A stretch of 64,000 bases of DNA from Diplolepis rosae (lineage: Eukaryota > Arthropoda > Insecta > Hymenoptera > Diplolepididae), in contig JAPYXD010000696.1 of NCBI GenBank assembly GCA_030998225.1, forward strand, positions 2,480,001-2,544,000, written 5' to 3'. Below the pieces are notes generated by a model, which made no database searches, had not been told where the DNA came from, and saw nothing but the letters and a program-made list of their open reading frames with translations. This document shows positions 1-12,072 of the stretch, piece after piece; position 1 is the first letter of the stretch, and the number at the start of each line of letters is the position of its first letter. The translations under genes were made by a program, and so were the position numbers.

Positions 1-475
1 CTATTTCCCTTGGGTGAATGAACTTTTTAGGTAGTAGAGGATTAATGGTTTGTGTACATAACGCATTATAATGCATTCCGATGGGGTTCCTCAATGAGTA
101 CAATTTCGTTTTGTCTAGACATTTAGGGTTATTCTACGATCTATATATTCAGAGCCTGTTGCTTTTACATTTTTATTACTTTGACATTATTAATTTTACA
201 CAGATTATTTTGTAAATAAATATTCATAGTCACGGGACGTGGCATATTTAACAATTATCCTGATAATATTTTTCGATTAAACCAAAATTTTAAAAGTTAC
301 AGTAAATTAAAACTATAAAAAAGTCAATATCAAAATACAATTTCCAGTTAAACTAGTGAAGAAACTAAAAGAATGTTATGATACAAAATTTGTTACTACA
401 AAAAGATCTACAAATTTAAGAAATATAAAATCGATGAAATATTTTCGAGAAATAATTTCTTAACTTACAAGTGGA
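1..475. other. AT-rich stretch without recognised gene
   Basis: Very AT-rich sequence with stops in all frames. I see no coding signal, RNA gene or clear repeat boundary here. Confidence 0.6.
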
Positions 476-900
476 GACGTTGTAAATGACAAATCTTTGG
501 ACAAATTGGAGGTTTCAAGAAATAAATATATTTAAAACCTTTTTAATATATTTTTGAATCTACGTATCTGGATCAAAAATATGCCCCCTTCAGGCCAATT
601 CTGAAATAAATGTGAAGGAATTTTTTTGGTCCTTCATACAACCTTTAAACAAAGGAGAAAATATGAAGTTTCTAAATAATATTTGCATAAGAAAATTCTC
701 TACTGACTATGTTTCAAAATTACTACATTTTTATCTGTATTTTGATATTATGCATTCGACCTTTACATTTATTTCGGAATTGGCCTGAAGAGGAGATCTT
801 TTCGATCCTTAAACATCGCTTCAATTATGTATTAATAAGGTTTTTGATACATTATTTTTTAAATCTTAAATTTGTCTGAAAATTTGTCATTTACAACGTC
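476..900. repeat. Foldback (inverted-repeat) element, about 425 bp
   Basis: The left arm begins GACGTTGTAAATGACAAA at 476, and its reverse complement closes the element at 900. A second matching block, TTCAGGCCAATTC, lies at about 589 and again, inverted, near 777-790. The arms are roughly 145 bp each, diverged, and surround an AT-rich centre. This is the form of a non-autonomous DNA element or MITE. No transposase and no clear target duplication were found. Confidence 0.65.
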
Positions 901-1112
901 CATACACGTATATAAAAAAAACTACCAATTTGAAACACAACATATTTAGAAGATGTATATTTTTCTCTTTAATTTAAAAAAATACTATTGAAAATGAAAA
1001 ACTCAATTTTTTAAGCAGAATATGTGCAATACGAAAAAAACGTATGAATGCAAAATTTTTCACTTTAATAAGGTTTACGAATTTCGTCTAACATTCTACA
1101 AAAAGCGGTTAA

Positions 1113-2369
1113 CCCTTTCAGGGGCACATTTTTCTGGTGCATCTACTCCAAATATGATAGTAACTATAAGGGTTTTCGGGGTTGCTGATAATGAATCTGA
1201 AATCAGATATTCAAATTTAAAAATGGCGGATCCAATATGGCGGTCAAAATTTTCAGAAAGGGTAAATTGATGCTAAATTTTGGTTATAAGGGTTTTTGGG
1301 ATCGCTGATTACGAATCTGAAGTCAGATTTTCAAAATTCAAAATGGCGGATCCAATATGGCGGTCAAAATTTTCAAAAAAAGGCAATTTAATGCTTAATT
1401 TCGGTTATAAGGGTTTTTTCAATTGCCTGCGATCTGGCGATCCCGTTAGAAAGGAATGTGATTTAGAAATTTGTTCATAAAAAAATTAATAATTAAAGTA
1501 CGCAATCTAAATGTAATTATACATGTATAAATAGTATAATAATTTACGTTTCTGTAATACCTTGCTTGCAAATTCGATATTAAATGGATTGTCCGTGATG
1601 CTGATATGAAAAGTCGTTTCTTGAAAAATACACGCCTTCGTCCACTCGTGAAAATCAACATAAACGTCTCGAATTTCTTAACTAGGTACAGGACAATAGT
1701 CTTCTTCAAGGAGGAAAAGAACCTCTCAGGATTGCTTATAGGAAAAAAATTTTCGGTCAGCAAAGCCACATGTCCCGAGTCGGTTTTTAAAACAGTTCAG
1801 ATCATTCCGTGAGAGACGCCGGTAATAAAGTCTTCACGAGAATTTTTCATGAATGTAAAACTTGTTCGCGTTTTGCCATTGAGAACCAATTTGGCATCCT
1901 TCTTTAATAATAAACATTTTTTGGAAAAAAAATTGCGGTCTATTCGTGTGCAAAATCTTTTATATTTTTTCAGTTTATCCGCGTGGTTTTTTATTCATAG
2001 TGAACTCCAAATATTTTTTCAATTCGTGATGCTTTATACTGAACTACTTCATTTTGAATTGCAAGCTCTGAGATAAGTTTTTAATTTCTATGATAATTTT
2101 TTTGATTATCTTCTATATACCAATCCTTTACAGAAATTTTGAAAGACCGATTTTTTTCTGAAAAAAACGTGTTTTTTCGTGTTACTTTTTTATAACAAAC
2201 AAATATATAAATAAAATAATGCAATTTTTCACCAGATTATAATAACTCAGACTTCTAAGAGTCTAATAAGTATATATTTGCATAGATAAAGTGCCAAAAT
2301 CTATCGGAAATATAACAAAAACTAAGACAAAAAAGGTGGCACATAATCGTCCCACCGCTCCTGAAAGGG
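1113..2369. mobile_element. Non-autonomous piggyBac-type element flanked by TTAA
   Basis: The left end is TTAA followed by CCCTTTCAGGGGC. The right end is GCTCCTGAAAGGG followed by TTAA. A TTAA target duplication with termini starting CCC is the piggyBac signature. The 1257-bp interior has no transposase. It holds the 120-bp tandem repeat and AT-rich DNA. The short ORFs at 1606-1812 and 1849-2076 have no recognisable content. The ends match for only about 13 bp, so this is either an old copy or a short-TIR family. Confidence 0.6.
1160..1420. repeat. Tandem repeat, period about 120-121 bp, about 2.2 copies
   Basis: The phrase TATAAGGGTTTT recurs at about 1166, 1286 and 1407. Each of the first two units also contains AAATGGCGGATCCAATATGG followed by CGGTCAAAATTTTC. 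Units 1 and 2 are clearly homologous but diverged; unit 3 is cut off after about 30 bp. The short open frames at 1022-1270 and 1280-1480 are readings through this repeat, not genes. Confidence 0.85.
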
Positions 2370-2639
2370 TTAATTGCCAAATCGTATCTTCAAATAAAGT
2401 CAACACTGAGAAAAAATCTTGGGCGTATTGACGTGATATATGTAGTTGGAAATGTGCTTAACTACTTTTTGTGTTTGAATTCAAGCAATGATTGACCCGT
2501 CAGTCAGTGTAGGTAATGAAAGTGGTTGCCGTGACTAAGTAATGTAGTCGCAGCGACTATGTAATTTTGTCACAGTCACTATATATAAGTATTAACTATA
2601 AAGTTATGTAAAATCAAATGCATAAAATCACTACGTGGA
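2370..2639. other. Unannotated AT-rich spacer
   Basis: No gene seen. The string CACTGAGAAAAAA occurs near 2403. Related CACGGAGAAAAA and CACGGAAAAAAA strings near 19738 and 52252 suggest the end of a dispersed repeat family. Confidence 0.4.
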
Positions 2640-3040
2640 ACATTGTATTTTTCATAGCACTTCTTTTGAAAATATGATTTTCGGTATCTGTAGAGGGGTT
2701 TGAAACTTTAAAAGTAGGGTTAAAAATCAGTTTCGACCCGCTCTATAGTCACGTCAATGCAAATTCTTAAAAAAGTTGCTATGAAATAGTATATTGCACT
2801 ACAAGGGACGAAACGAAATCCGCTATCTTTTGGTTCGAGTAATGCATATTATTTTTCATAGAAACTGTTTTGAGAATTTGATTTAATGTAACTGCGTAGA
2901 GCGGGTTGAAACTGCGATTTGTAACCCTACCTTGAAAGTTTCAGCCCTAGAGATGGAACTCACAGTTTCAACCCGTTTCGCAGGTACTGAAAATCGACTT
3001 TTCAATACAGGCGCTGTAAAATAGTATATTATGCGCCGAG
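2640..3040. repeat. Imperfect nested palindrome
   Basis: Sequence around 2700-2830 (GTAGGGTTAAAAATC, then CGACCCGCTCTA, then CAAATTCTTAAAA) returns inverted at about 2835-2945 (TAGAGCGGGTTGAAAC, GTAACCCTAC, CTTGAAAGTTT). Outer blocks around AATCGACTTTTCAATACAGG also pair, weakly, with 2670-2690. The motif ATAGTATATTGCACTACAAG at 2786 recurs, diverged and inverted, at about 55145-55172, so this is a family rather than a unique structure. Confidence 0.6.
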
Positions 3041-4496
3041 GCTCAGAATGAGGGTTATTACGCGACGAGCGACAATGCTCGCAGGAGATCAAAGCCAAGG
3101 CGTAGTCGAAGCAAAACCGAGGCGAAACAGAGGCCAGATTAATCCTGCGAGCATTTTAAGCGAGTCTCGTAATTACTCGAATTGTGTGCATTGGCGCTTA
3201 TATTATTTGATGTGACTTCGGCATATTTACTAGTTCTTTTGTGTATACTCGAATCCAATCTAGTACACGCAGAATCGTCCAATCGAATCTTCGGTAATAG
3301 AAAATTACGCAATTGACACGAGACAGCTAGAAATACGTAAGATGGAGGAGCGACTTTCGAAATACATCGCTGCCAAGCCGCAATAATAAAAAAATATTAC
3401 TGATAATTTCCAGAAAACTTCTTCTAACGGTAAGGAACAAATTCGTCGCTGGAAGTTTTCTGAAATAGAAAATTTATTAGAGGCTTTCTACCGGGACAAC
3501 CACAAAAACATGGTTTTTTTATTTACATTAAAAGATTATTTAAAGAAAAATGTTTCGACATATTTCATTTAATACATTGGCTCCGCTAAAGTACTCCACG
3601 TCTAATGATAAAAAAAAACAAACGATTTCGTCAAAAATTGACCGAGTAATAGTAATTTATGTTTAGAAAAACACTGATTTTCGATCATTTTAGATGACGA
3701 AAATTAAGTGTTTCGAATTCTTATTTAAAAAATTATTAAGGCTGCATAAAAATTGTATTTAGATAAAAATGTGTCATGACCAATCCTACAAAACGGTATT
3801 TTTGTTTTATTGAATGACCGAAAAACAATTTTTATAACGATTTTCTTGCGTGGACAATAGTTTTTCGCCATCTCGAGCACTCGGCGAGTAATTACTGGTG
3901 GCCCTTCATTTGTAGTTTCGACTTTTACCTATTTGACGCATTAATCTCGATTTGTGTTTATTAATACCAATAACGTCGATGTATTGACAATCACCCCGGA
4001 TTTAAATCGTTTAATTGGTATCAAGTTCGTAGTTCTATATGTCGCAACCTGTCACCGTATTGTAATAGAAGCATGCACAGTTCAATTTTTACATTATGCT
4101 CCGCTGTGTCGTAATAGGCGCATACGCAGTTAAATTTTTACATTATGCTCCTCTGTATCGTAGGACACAACATTACGCTACTTTCAACTGTCACATAAAA
4201 ACGCGTAAATGTGTCGGAGTCACATAAAATAATATTTATTACTCGAAATAAAATACAACGGATTCAACGAGTGTAAAGTTTGCTACCTTGGTTATAGCGA
4301 CTAAGTTATTCTAGCTATGAAAACTCAATGTTTCAAGTTCTCATAGCGAGATTTAAGAGTTAAGGACAATTTCAACGACGTTAACTAGTCGCCATGACCA
4401 GGTATTCAGAAAAAGTTGAGCCCCGAGGGCTATATGTTATCTGTCATTTTTGTGAGCTAAATTGAGCTAACAAATTGTTATAAAATTGATTAATTT
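3041..4496. other. Gene-free stretch with small repeats
   Basis: No convincing coding region. Two small structures were seen. A hairpin pairs AGAAAACTTC at about 3411 with GAAGTTTTCT at about 3454. A 49-bp sequence is repeated twice in tandem, with GCATGCACAG at 4071 and GCATACGCAG at 4120, followed by TTTTTACATTATGCTCC in both copies. Confidence 0.55.
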
Positions 4497-4727
4497 TTAT
4501 CTTTGATAGTTTATAAATTCGGCCATATGTGCCAACACATCGTTCGTTATGCCTCGAACGTTTTCGATCCTCTCCCCTTTACAGGCATGGAATCGATTGG
4601 TTTCGCCCCTCCCCATCGGAGTGAAAATTAGCGTTTTTGCTCCGCTGTCGGACAAATCATGTTTCTTTAGCCATAGGTCAAGTAGCAAAAACAAGTCTCC
4701 TTCGTTACAGTCACTATTTTTTTTCAA
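4497..4727 (-). CDS. Unrecognised 76-aa ORF
   Basis: A minus-strand open frame with unusually mixed, non-AT-biased composition for this neighbourhood (for example FTPMGRGETNRFHACKGE). I recognise no family. It could be a fragment of a transposon gene or a chance frame. No splice or promoter signals decide the matter. Confidence 0.2.
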   Translation of the reverse strand: MKKNSDCNEGDLFLLLDLWLKKHDLSDSGAKTLIFTPMGRGETNRFHACKGERIENVRGITNDVLAHMAEFINYQR

Positions 4728-5686
4728 CTACATTTTTCCTAGTCATTATGACCAGGTGCTATTTTTCTCTGTGTACCATTTTTTTTCTATTTTGAGATGA
4801 TTCGAAGAAAATAAATCATTATAATTATATAATTTACAAGACAGTTACAGAAATTTTTATACAATATCGAGTAAATCATATATAAAAATCGCATTTAAAT
4901 ATGATCTTCTGAATAACAAATAGTTTTGCCGTTTTTCATTCCTAAACCTTCATAAAATTCTTAAAAAGATTCCAAAAAAGTCCATATAAAAATAATAAGC
5001 GAGCTTACATTTTGAAGATTCTAACTTTTTTAAATGCAAAGTGATTGGTTGTATAGATTTGAGAATATTTCTACAATATTTCTACAACATTCAAAGGTAC
5101 AGTGAAAGACAATAGAATTATCTTTGTTGGTGCCGAAACTGCAAGTATAGTTGAATCGGCAAATGTGGTTGGTTCGCCAGCTACCTCATTACTTTACGTC
5201 CACTGCGTGGCTTTCTCTCACGCGACCCAGGGGTGGTTGAACTGCTGTCGCCGACATTTGCCAACGGGGCTTTTTTGTCCGCAATATGGATTAAAATATG
5301 AAATATACGTTTGTTTTTAGACTTCATGTTAAGAAATATTATATTTCTCATCTTCAAATTCTCACTATTCTAACGATAAGTTTTTTTCTGAGTCAAAAAT
5401 TAGAATAAATGTGCATTTTTCTGTAATTCACTAAACCAGGAATTCTTTTAGTACACTTTATTAAATAATTTCATTTGTAAGAAGTTTGAATCTATACACA
5501 TATAGAAATTGTAAAATACATGGTGAGAAAGAGAAAAGTTAAAATAATATCATTACTTTCAATTTTCTGTGAGTTTGTAAAGATACAGAATATTCCTTCG
5601 TTGAAAATATTTAGTGGGCCTAAAAAAGGCTGATTGAAGTTCCAGGTAAAATTAATAAGTAACAGGACCATAAAGAAAAAGGGAAG
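4728..5686. other. Gene-free AT-rich stretch
   Basis: No gene recognised. The 72-aa frame at 5102-5320 has no family resemblance and looks fortuitous. Confidence 0.4.
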
Positions 5687-8600
5687 TTGCCGAGGCGCTA
5701 TCCAGCCGCCAGATCGGGGGACGCTATAAGGGTATCGGCGAAGGATGGTGAGTCCTACGCCGAGATCCTGACAGCTATGAAGGCGGAGGTCAACCCGCAA
5801 AATGCAGGAGAGGAGGTCCTCTCCATTCGGAGAACCAGGAGGGATGAGATCTTCCTGGTCCTCAGAAAGGGGGGTGACGTCTCGGCCTTTGAGAAGGCGC
5901 TCGATCAGGTGGTCGGGGGGAAGGCCGAAGTGAAATCATTGGTCTCGAAGAGGTCCCTTGAGGTTAGGGACCTTAACGAGACCGTCACAAGGGAAGAGGT
6001 TGTTTCCGCGCTATGCATCGCGCTAGGCAAGCCAGACCTTGGGGACCAGTGCAGGCTGTCCAAGCGCTTCGGCAGTGTGTATGACCATGTGTCGCGTGGC
6101 TGCGCGCTTCCAGGCAGGAAGGATGCCTGCTGGAGGTGTGGGGGCGCGTCGCACGTGGCCAAGGAATGCAAGGCTCCTCCTCGGTGCCTGACTTGCGCTG
6201 ACAGGGGCGAAGAAGATGTCACCCATGCTTCAGGGAGAGAGGAAAGTAAAGTTCCTACAGCTCAACCTCGGGAGAGGGAAGGGAGCACAGGACCTTCTGA
6301 TGCAGACTGCCAGGGAGAGGGGGGCAAATGGTCCGAAAACTCTGCTTGGTACCAGGCTGCATGACGGAGGGCTGGGATCCTTGTTTGTAGCCCTGATTTG
6401 AGCATCGGGGACTTTCTGGAGACCGACGTGGGGTTCATTTGGGTGGAGGTGGCGGAGGTACGTGTATACAGCTGCTACTTTTCTCTCAACGATCCTTTCG
6501 AGATCTTCGAGATCCACATCCTTCTCCTTGAGGATAGCCTCAGAGAGGCTAGTGGGCGGTCCCTTATTACGGGTGACTTTAATAGTAAGTCGCCCGAGTG
6601 GGGAGAATCCCGTCTGGACAGGAGCGGGATCTTGGTCGGCGAGATGGTCGCTAGGAATGACCTGATTGTATTGAATCGGAGCAGGGATTTTACGTTCAAA
6701 CGAGGAGCGGGGGGGGTCGATTATCGACCTCACGATTGCCGCACCCCGTCTTGCCTCAAGGATAGGCGACTGGTGCCTCCTCGAGGTAATAACCTTGAGT
6801 GACCACCAGTGAATTGAGTTTAGCATCCGGGAACAGAGTCACCCAGTGAATACGGGAAGGGTCGGCAAGGTGAGGAGCATCTCCTGGAACACAAAACGAC
6901 TCAGCAAAGGCAAGTTTTGCGAACATCTTGAAGAAACCAGGCTCCTAGATGAGCTTGGTTAGGTAAGATCTGCTGGGTCGTTGGAGGACACTGTGCTGGC
7001 GGCGAGGCGGAATGTGGTCGCAGCATGTGACCACTCCACGCCGCGGGCACGGGCGTACCGGAGAACTGGTGGAATGACCAGTTGTTTGTCCTGCGTCGAA
7101 AATGCGTCACAGCGCGGTGGAGTTTAACCCGCTCAAAGGATGATCCTCTGCTACGCGAGGCATGGAAAAAAGAAAAATCAACTCTGAGGCAAGGCGTAAA
7201 GAAAAGCCGACTTCGTGAGATTGGTGACCAAAAGAGAGACCCCGGGCCTGGATAATCCCGATCGAGTCAAGTACATCGTGCGAAGCTTGTTTCCGCATGT
7301 AGAGCCGTTCCAAAGACAGCACCGAAGCTCCTGCGTGGTCCGGCGCGAAGAACTCTTCGATCTCGAAAAAGTAAAGAGAGCGGGTGGAAGGCTCAAGGCA
7401 AACACATCGCCGGGGATCGATGAGTTGCCGAACGAGATCCTCAAAGAGGTGATCGGGGCATACCCGGAGATCCTCCTAGAAGCCTACAACTCCTGTCTTC
7501 GGGAGGGGAGGTTCTTCGTAGACGGGAAGAAGCAGAGGTTGTTCCTGCTGAGGAAGGGCAACAAACCTCTAGGGGATGCCTCATCGTGTAGACCAATATG
7601 TCTATTGAATATGATGGGGAAACTTCTGGAGGAAATGATCCTACAAAGACTACAGGGTCACATGGTCCGCGAGACTGGTCTCTCGGAAAACCAGTTCGGC
7701 TTTCGGAAAGACAGGTCCACAGTTGACGCCATCCAGGCAGTGCTGGACATTGCCACTAAAGCAAGAAGAGGAACTGGTGAGCGTAAGAGATTCTGCGCGT
7801 TGATCAGCATGGACATACGCAACGCATTCAATACCGCGAGATGGAATATCTGCATCGAGGCGATAGTGCGGAAAAAGGTTCCAGACTACCTGTTGCGAAT
7901 GATAGATGACTATCGGAGAAACAGGTTGGTAATATACGAGGGTGACAATGGTCCCTCAAGGAAGAGATGACATGTGGCTCCCCTCAAGGGTCGCGGGTGT
8001 GCCCACTCGTTTGGAACGTCATGTACGACGATTTCCTGCACATGGGCCTGCCTGCTGGAGCGAGCATCATCGGCTTCACGGATGACGCACTTGTCGTGTG
8101 CGCCGCTGATGACGTCAAAATCCTGAAGCTGAGGATCAATGATATACTGTGGCGGGCAAAGCGTTGGTTGGATAGCAGATGTCTGAAAATGGCCCCTGAA
8201 AAGACCGAAGTTTTGCTGGTCACAGACAGAAGGTCCTTTAAATTCCCGAGAATTGTTCTCGGGGACCATGAAATTGAGTGGGAAAAGAGCATTAAGTACC
8301 TGGGTGTGCAGTTCAATCGAAGGCTTAGCTTCGGCGAACACCTGCAGACCGCGACGGCCAAAGCCATCCAATTTGGGGCTGCCTTGACTCGGCTCATGGC
8401 CAACATTGGTGGACCCAGGGAAGCTAAGAGAAGGCTGGTGGCGAGCGTGGTAAACAACTATGCTATCCTGAAGAAGCTGTTCTCGGCACAAAGAGGTGTG
8501 GTGATGAGAATTGTCTCAGCATACCGAACTGTGACGACGAGCGCTATGTTGGTCCTGGCGAGCCTCCCACCAATAGATTTACTCGTCGAGAAATGACAGA

Positions 8601-9035
8601 CGATATGGCATGGTGACTTATCCGGGAGATAGACACACCGTCTGATCCCGGAGCTCGCCACCGGGCTGGATAAAAAGCACGGTCATTCGGCTTTTACCTG
8701 GCGCAAGCGCTTTCGGGCCATGGTTGCTTTAATACGTACCTGAAGCGCTTCAAGAAAAGCGACGATAAGTGGTGTCGCTACTGAGGTTCCCTTGTGGAAA
8801 ATGCAGAGCTCCAGTCTGAACAGGTATGGATGCTTATCGAGTGATTTGTCACCCTGCTGATGAAGACGACGGAGCTCGATGGGCGTGTATAGCGCGGCAA
8901 CAACGGGGGCCAGTAGAAATCGCATCGGGGCCTGCACCCGCGGTCCTGCGTCTTGGGCGGACTTGGCTGCCCGCGTCGACCGGGGGAGGAATCTTCTTAT
9001 TCCTCCCCTGGTCGGCGAGACTATTCGGCCTGCCT
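5687..9035 (+). pseudogene. Decayed R1-clade LINE, 5'-truncated
   Basis: This is a second copy of the LINE found at 21514-27425, recognised by long near-identical stretches. It begins inside ORF1, at the point matching about residue 215 of the other copy, and runs through a shortened zinc-knuckle region (CWRCGGASHVAKEC), the endonuclease (GDFNSKSPEWGE) and the reverse transcriptase (ENQFGFRKDRSTVDAI at about 7685-7735, DIRNAFNTARWNIC near 7815, FTDDALVVCA near 8074). It ends in the 3' UTR. Deletions remove part of the first zinc knuckle, the ORF1-ORF2 junction and pieces of the endonuclease. The reading frame shifts several times (frames 5687-6364, 6398-6802, 7215-7970, 7967-8596). At one site it keeps the ancestral sense codon (TCA, Ser) where the younger copy has a stop. 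No poly(A) or target duplication was found. It is certainly inactive. Confidence 0.88.
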
Positions 9036-9159
9036 AAAGAGCAGGAAAAAAACCTTCAGTATCGGACAATAAGGATAACTTATGTTTTACGGCAGGAGAA
9101 TCAGGAAACGAAAGTTCAGAGGTATGGTTCATAGTTTCAGGCGCATCAAGCCGCATGGG

Positions 9160-10250
9160 AGTTAGCCGTGATTTTTTCAAGATTTAAATCCACTTAATAC
9201 AACCGTTTGTCTAGCAAAACAAAATATTACAGCCCAAGTCTTAGGTATAGGAACAGGAATAATAAAGTGTTTGGATGAGCATAAAACTCAGGTCAACGTG
9301 ATGGTAAGGTCTACGTACTTTCTTTCGATAATAACTTGCTATCGGTTCGATAATCAAGATTTCCAGCTCGAACAGCACAGCAAATTCGGTCATCGAGATA
9401 TAGAAGCAGTTTAGCAGCTCGAGAGCAATGAACTTGCAACAGGTTCAAGGATTAAGGATTAAGGACTGCGGAGTAAGGCTTACATGTGAGTGTTGTGTAA
9501 AAGGGAAGTTAGCGTGCAAAGCCTTTCCAAAGTTTTCAGAAAGCAATAATACGGAAACATTGGATTTAATACACAGATGTTTGTGGACCCATGAGGATAG
9601 TCACGCCAGATAAAAAAAGGTATATAATAACAATTATTGATGATCACAGCCGGTATTTAGTAGTATATCTAATGCAACATAAAAATGATGCCATAGATCT
9701 TATTAAAGAATTTGTAGAATTCACATAAACACAATTTAGAAAGAACCCTAAAGTAATTCGTTCAGATCAAGGAAGGGAATACATGAATTATGATATTCCC
9801 AATCATTCAAAAAAGGAAAGTATTCGTGTACAGTATACAGTCGTTTATTCACCGCATCACAACGGACTGGCAGAACGGAAAAATAGATCGTTGCTAGAAA
9901 TGGCAAGACGCATGCTTATTGATGCTAGGTTTGAAAACAAGTATTGGGGAGCAGCTGTAAACACTGAAAATTACTTACAGAACCTCCTAACAACAAAATG
10001 CAGGACGAAAACACCGTTTGGATTGTGGCATGCAGAAAAACCGAATGTTTAGAATCTTCATATTTTTCGATGTAAAGTTCTCGCACACATTCCGAACGAG
10101 CAACGAGGTAAACTGGATGAAAAAGCTGAGGAACTAACCTTCGTGGGATACTCAGTAACTTTAAAAGGTTTCAGATTGCTGAATACAAGGACTAACAGGA
10201 TCACGATTAGTTGAGATGTCGTTTTTATAGATACGAAGGTGTTTCAAATA
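9160..10250 (+). pseudogene. Ty1/copia retrotransposon remnant (gag-pre-integrase and integrase)
   Basis: Reading along the plus strand gives a GAG-pre-integrase-like block (KFGHRDIEAV near 9385, then CECCVKGK near 9493). The integrase core follows: IIDDHSRYLVVYLMQ near 9635, VIRSDQGREY at about 9754-9785, then SPHHNGLAERKNRSLLEMAR at about 9848. The block FVGYSVTLKGFRLLN at about 10140 is the copia post-integrase region. In-frame stops occur near 9726, 10050 and 10212, and frames change. Protease, RT and LTRs were not found. It is an old fragment. Confidence 0.85.
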
Positions 10251-10739
10251 GTAGTGGAGTTGGAATTAAGTTGTTTATTTAGTTTAATACTTGTTCATTC
10301 TGCTATTTGTTTATCGAATATATGTTGTCAATTTTTAGGCTTTTCGGGTGTATTAAGTTTGTAAGAAAGTGCCTAGGTTGGAAGGAAACTTCGGATGCTG
10401 CCGCTGTGAATCAAAGGTAGTTGACAATCAAAATATTTATTGTAAAAGATACCAGGATGGATCGAGAAAGAACTAATCTTAGATTCAAAATATTTATCTC
10501 AAATGAGCTCAATTCACTTCGGTTGCCAAATTACATAATGGAACACGTGTCGGCTGTAAATAAAGGAAAGGTCGTTATTGACTAATCAACAGATCCTTTC
10601 ATGCTAAGTCTCCCTGTGTGAGGAAAAAATCCCCATGCTGGCGGTCAAAATTTTACGTGCTCAGCCTGACTGAGGCCGTGATTTACCTGAGGTCCTAAAA
10701 AGGCTCATACTCAAGAAAAGGTAAAATGCTTTTTACGTG

Positions 10740-10850
10740 CACGGACCTCATCCCTACATATCTTTCCCACGCAATTGTACGCACATGTACGCTACACAGT
10801 GCGACTGTGTGGCAAAGGGGCGCAAGGACTACTCAATGGTTTCGCGAAAA
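10740..10850 (+). repeat. LTR-like fragment matching 12070-12345
   Basis: TATCTTTCCCACGCAATTGTA (split here after ATTG) and then TGTACGCTACAC, GTGTGGCAAAG and CGCAAGGACTACT occur in this order here. The same blocks occur in the same order within 12073-12345. About 170 bp of CT-rich sequence that separates the first two blocks in the downstream copy is absent here. It lies directly upstream of the BEL RT catalytic motif, where coding sequence would be expected. Confidence 0.65.
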
Positions 10851-10884
10851 GCAATCCGGATGCTTCCACGAACGTGTTTAAAAT

Positions 10885-12039
10885 CAGTTACATGGACGAT
10901 TACTTGTCCAATAGGAAAACGGAGAAAGAAGCGAGGTAGCTTATACGCGGTATTATCAAAATAAATAAAGAAGCTAATTTCGAAATGCATGGTTGGGTGT
11001 CAAATAAGCCGCAAGTGTTACGTGATCTCCCGTCAAACAAACAAAAAACGACTGAAAAAAGAAACGCAGTTGTTCGATAAGGGTGGAGAGCGCGTGCTGG
11101 GCTTATATTGGGATACGCGAACAGATGAATTAAAGTTCAACGTTGCCTTTAAAAAGATTCCACAAAACATTTTGAATGGTGAAAAGCGGCCAACGAAACG
11201 TAAGTTTTTAAACGTGATAATTTCGGTTTTTGACCCTCTCGGTCTTATCGCTCCATTTACCTTAAAGTCGAAAATATTGATGCAGGAGATATGGCGAAGT
11301 GACATAAACTGGGACGACATATTACGTGATAATGAATACACTCGTTGGTTGCAATGGATTTCGAAGATTGACGTTTTAAAGGAGTGTCGAATATCGCGTT
11401 GCTACGTGAGTTATGCAGGCGAAGGCACGGCGCAACTTCATTTATTCTGTGACGCGAGTTTAACCGCTTACGCTACGGTTGCGTACTTACGTTTCGAGCG
11501 CGAAGACAAGAGAATTGAAGTTTTCATAATAATGGCCAAAAGTAGAGTCGCTTCTCTGAAACCTTTATCGGTTCCGCACTTAGAATTACTAGCCGCGCTA
11601 CTTGGCGTGTGTTTGAGGAACTTTATCGAAAAGGAACTTGAATTAAAAATAAGAAAACGTTGTTTTTGGTCGGACTCAAGTATGGTGATTCGTTGGATTA
11701 AATCAGAGCCGCGCACGCGTCAAGTATATGTAGGAGTATATGTTAGGAGAAATCAGCGAACTTACAAAAGGCTCAGACTGGTTTTGGGTACCTACTGCTC
11801 AAAATCCAGCAGATTACGCGACGCGGTTCGCTAATGATGCTATTTGTGAAAAATCTCGATGGTTCAATGGTCCCGAATTTTCACATCTACCCGAATCCCA
11901 TTGGCCGAAAGATAATTTCTTGAGTAAAGACGAAAAAAGAACAATTGACAATTTAGAAGTGAGAAAAGGTTTCGCATGCACATTTTCCTCAAAACCTACG
12001 GAATTTCCTCTTCCAAATAGACCACCATCAATCTCATAA
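10885..12039 (+). pseudogene. BEL/Pao retrotransposon pol remnant (RT end, RNase H, start of integrase region)
   Basis: The RT active-site motif YMDDYLSNRKTEKEA is readable near 10890. A frame change precedes the 281-aa frame at 10989-11834, which has GLYWDTRTDELKF, SVFDPLGLIAPFTLKSKILM and the Pao-type RNase H block (LFCDASLTAYATVAYLR, VPHLELLAALLG, FWSDSSMVIRWIKSEP). A one-base insertion near 11735 moves the reading into 11740-12039 (VGEISELT-like start, then WFWVPTAQNPADYATR). The order and spacing of these motifs are those of BEL/Pao pol. gag, protease and most of the integrase are missing. It is inactive. Confidence 0.88.
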
Positions 12040-12072
12040 AAGTTTCATCGAAAATTTTATCACGCAAGTAGT

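Noticed and set aside
1160..1420. CRISPR-like array
   Set aside because: It is a head-to-tail tandem repeat without unique spacers, in a eukaryotic sequence.
1446..2076. Frames of 68-107 aa inside the piggyBac-type element
   Set aside because: AT-rich composition, no family motif, and overlapping frames on both strands.
5905..6826. Minus-strand frames over the older LINE copy
   Set aside because: They are shadows of LINE coding sequence on the plus strand with no motif of their own.
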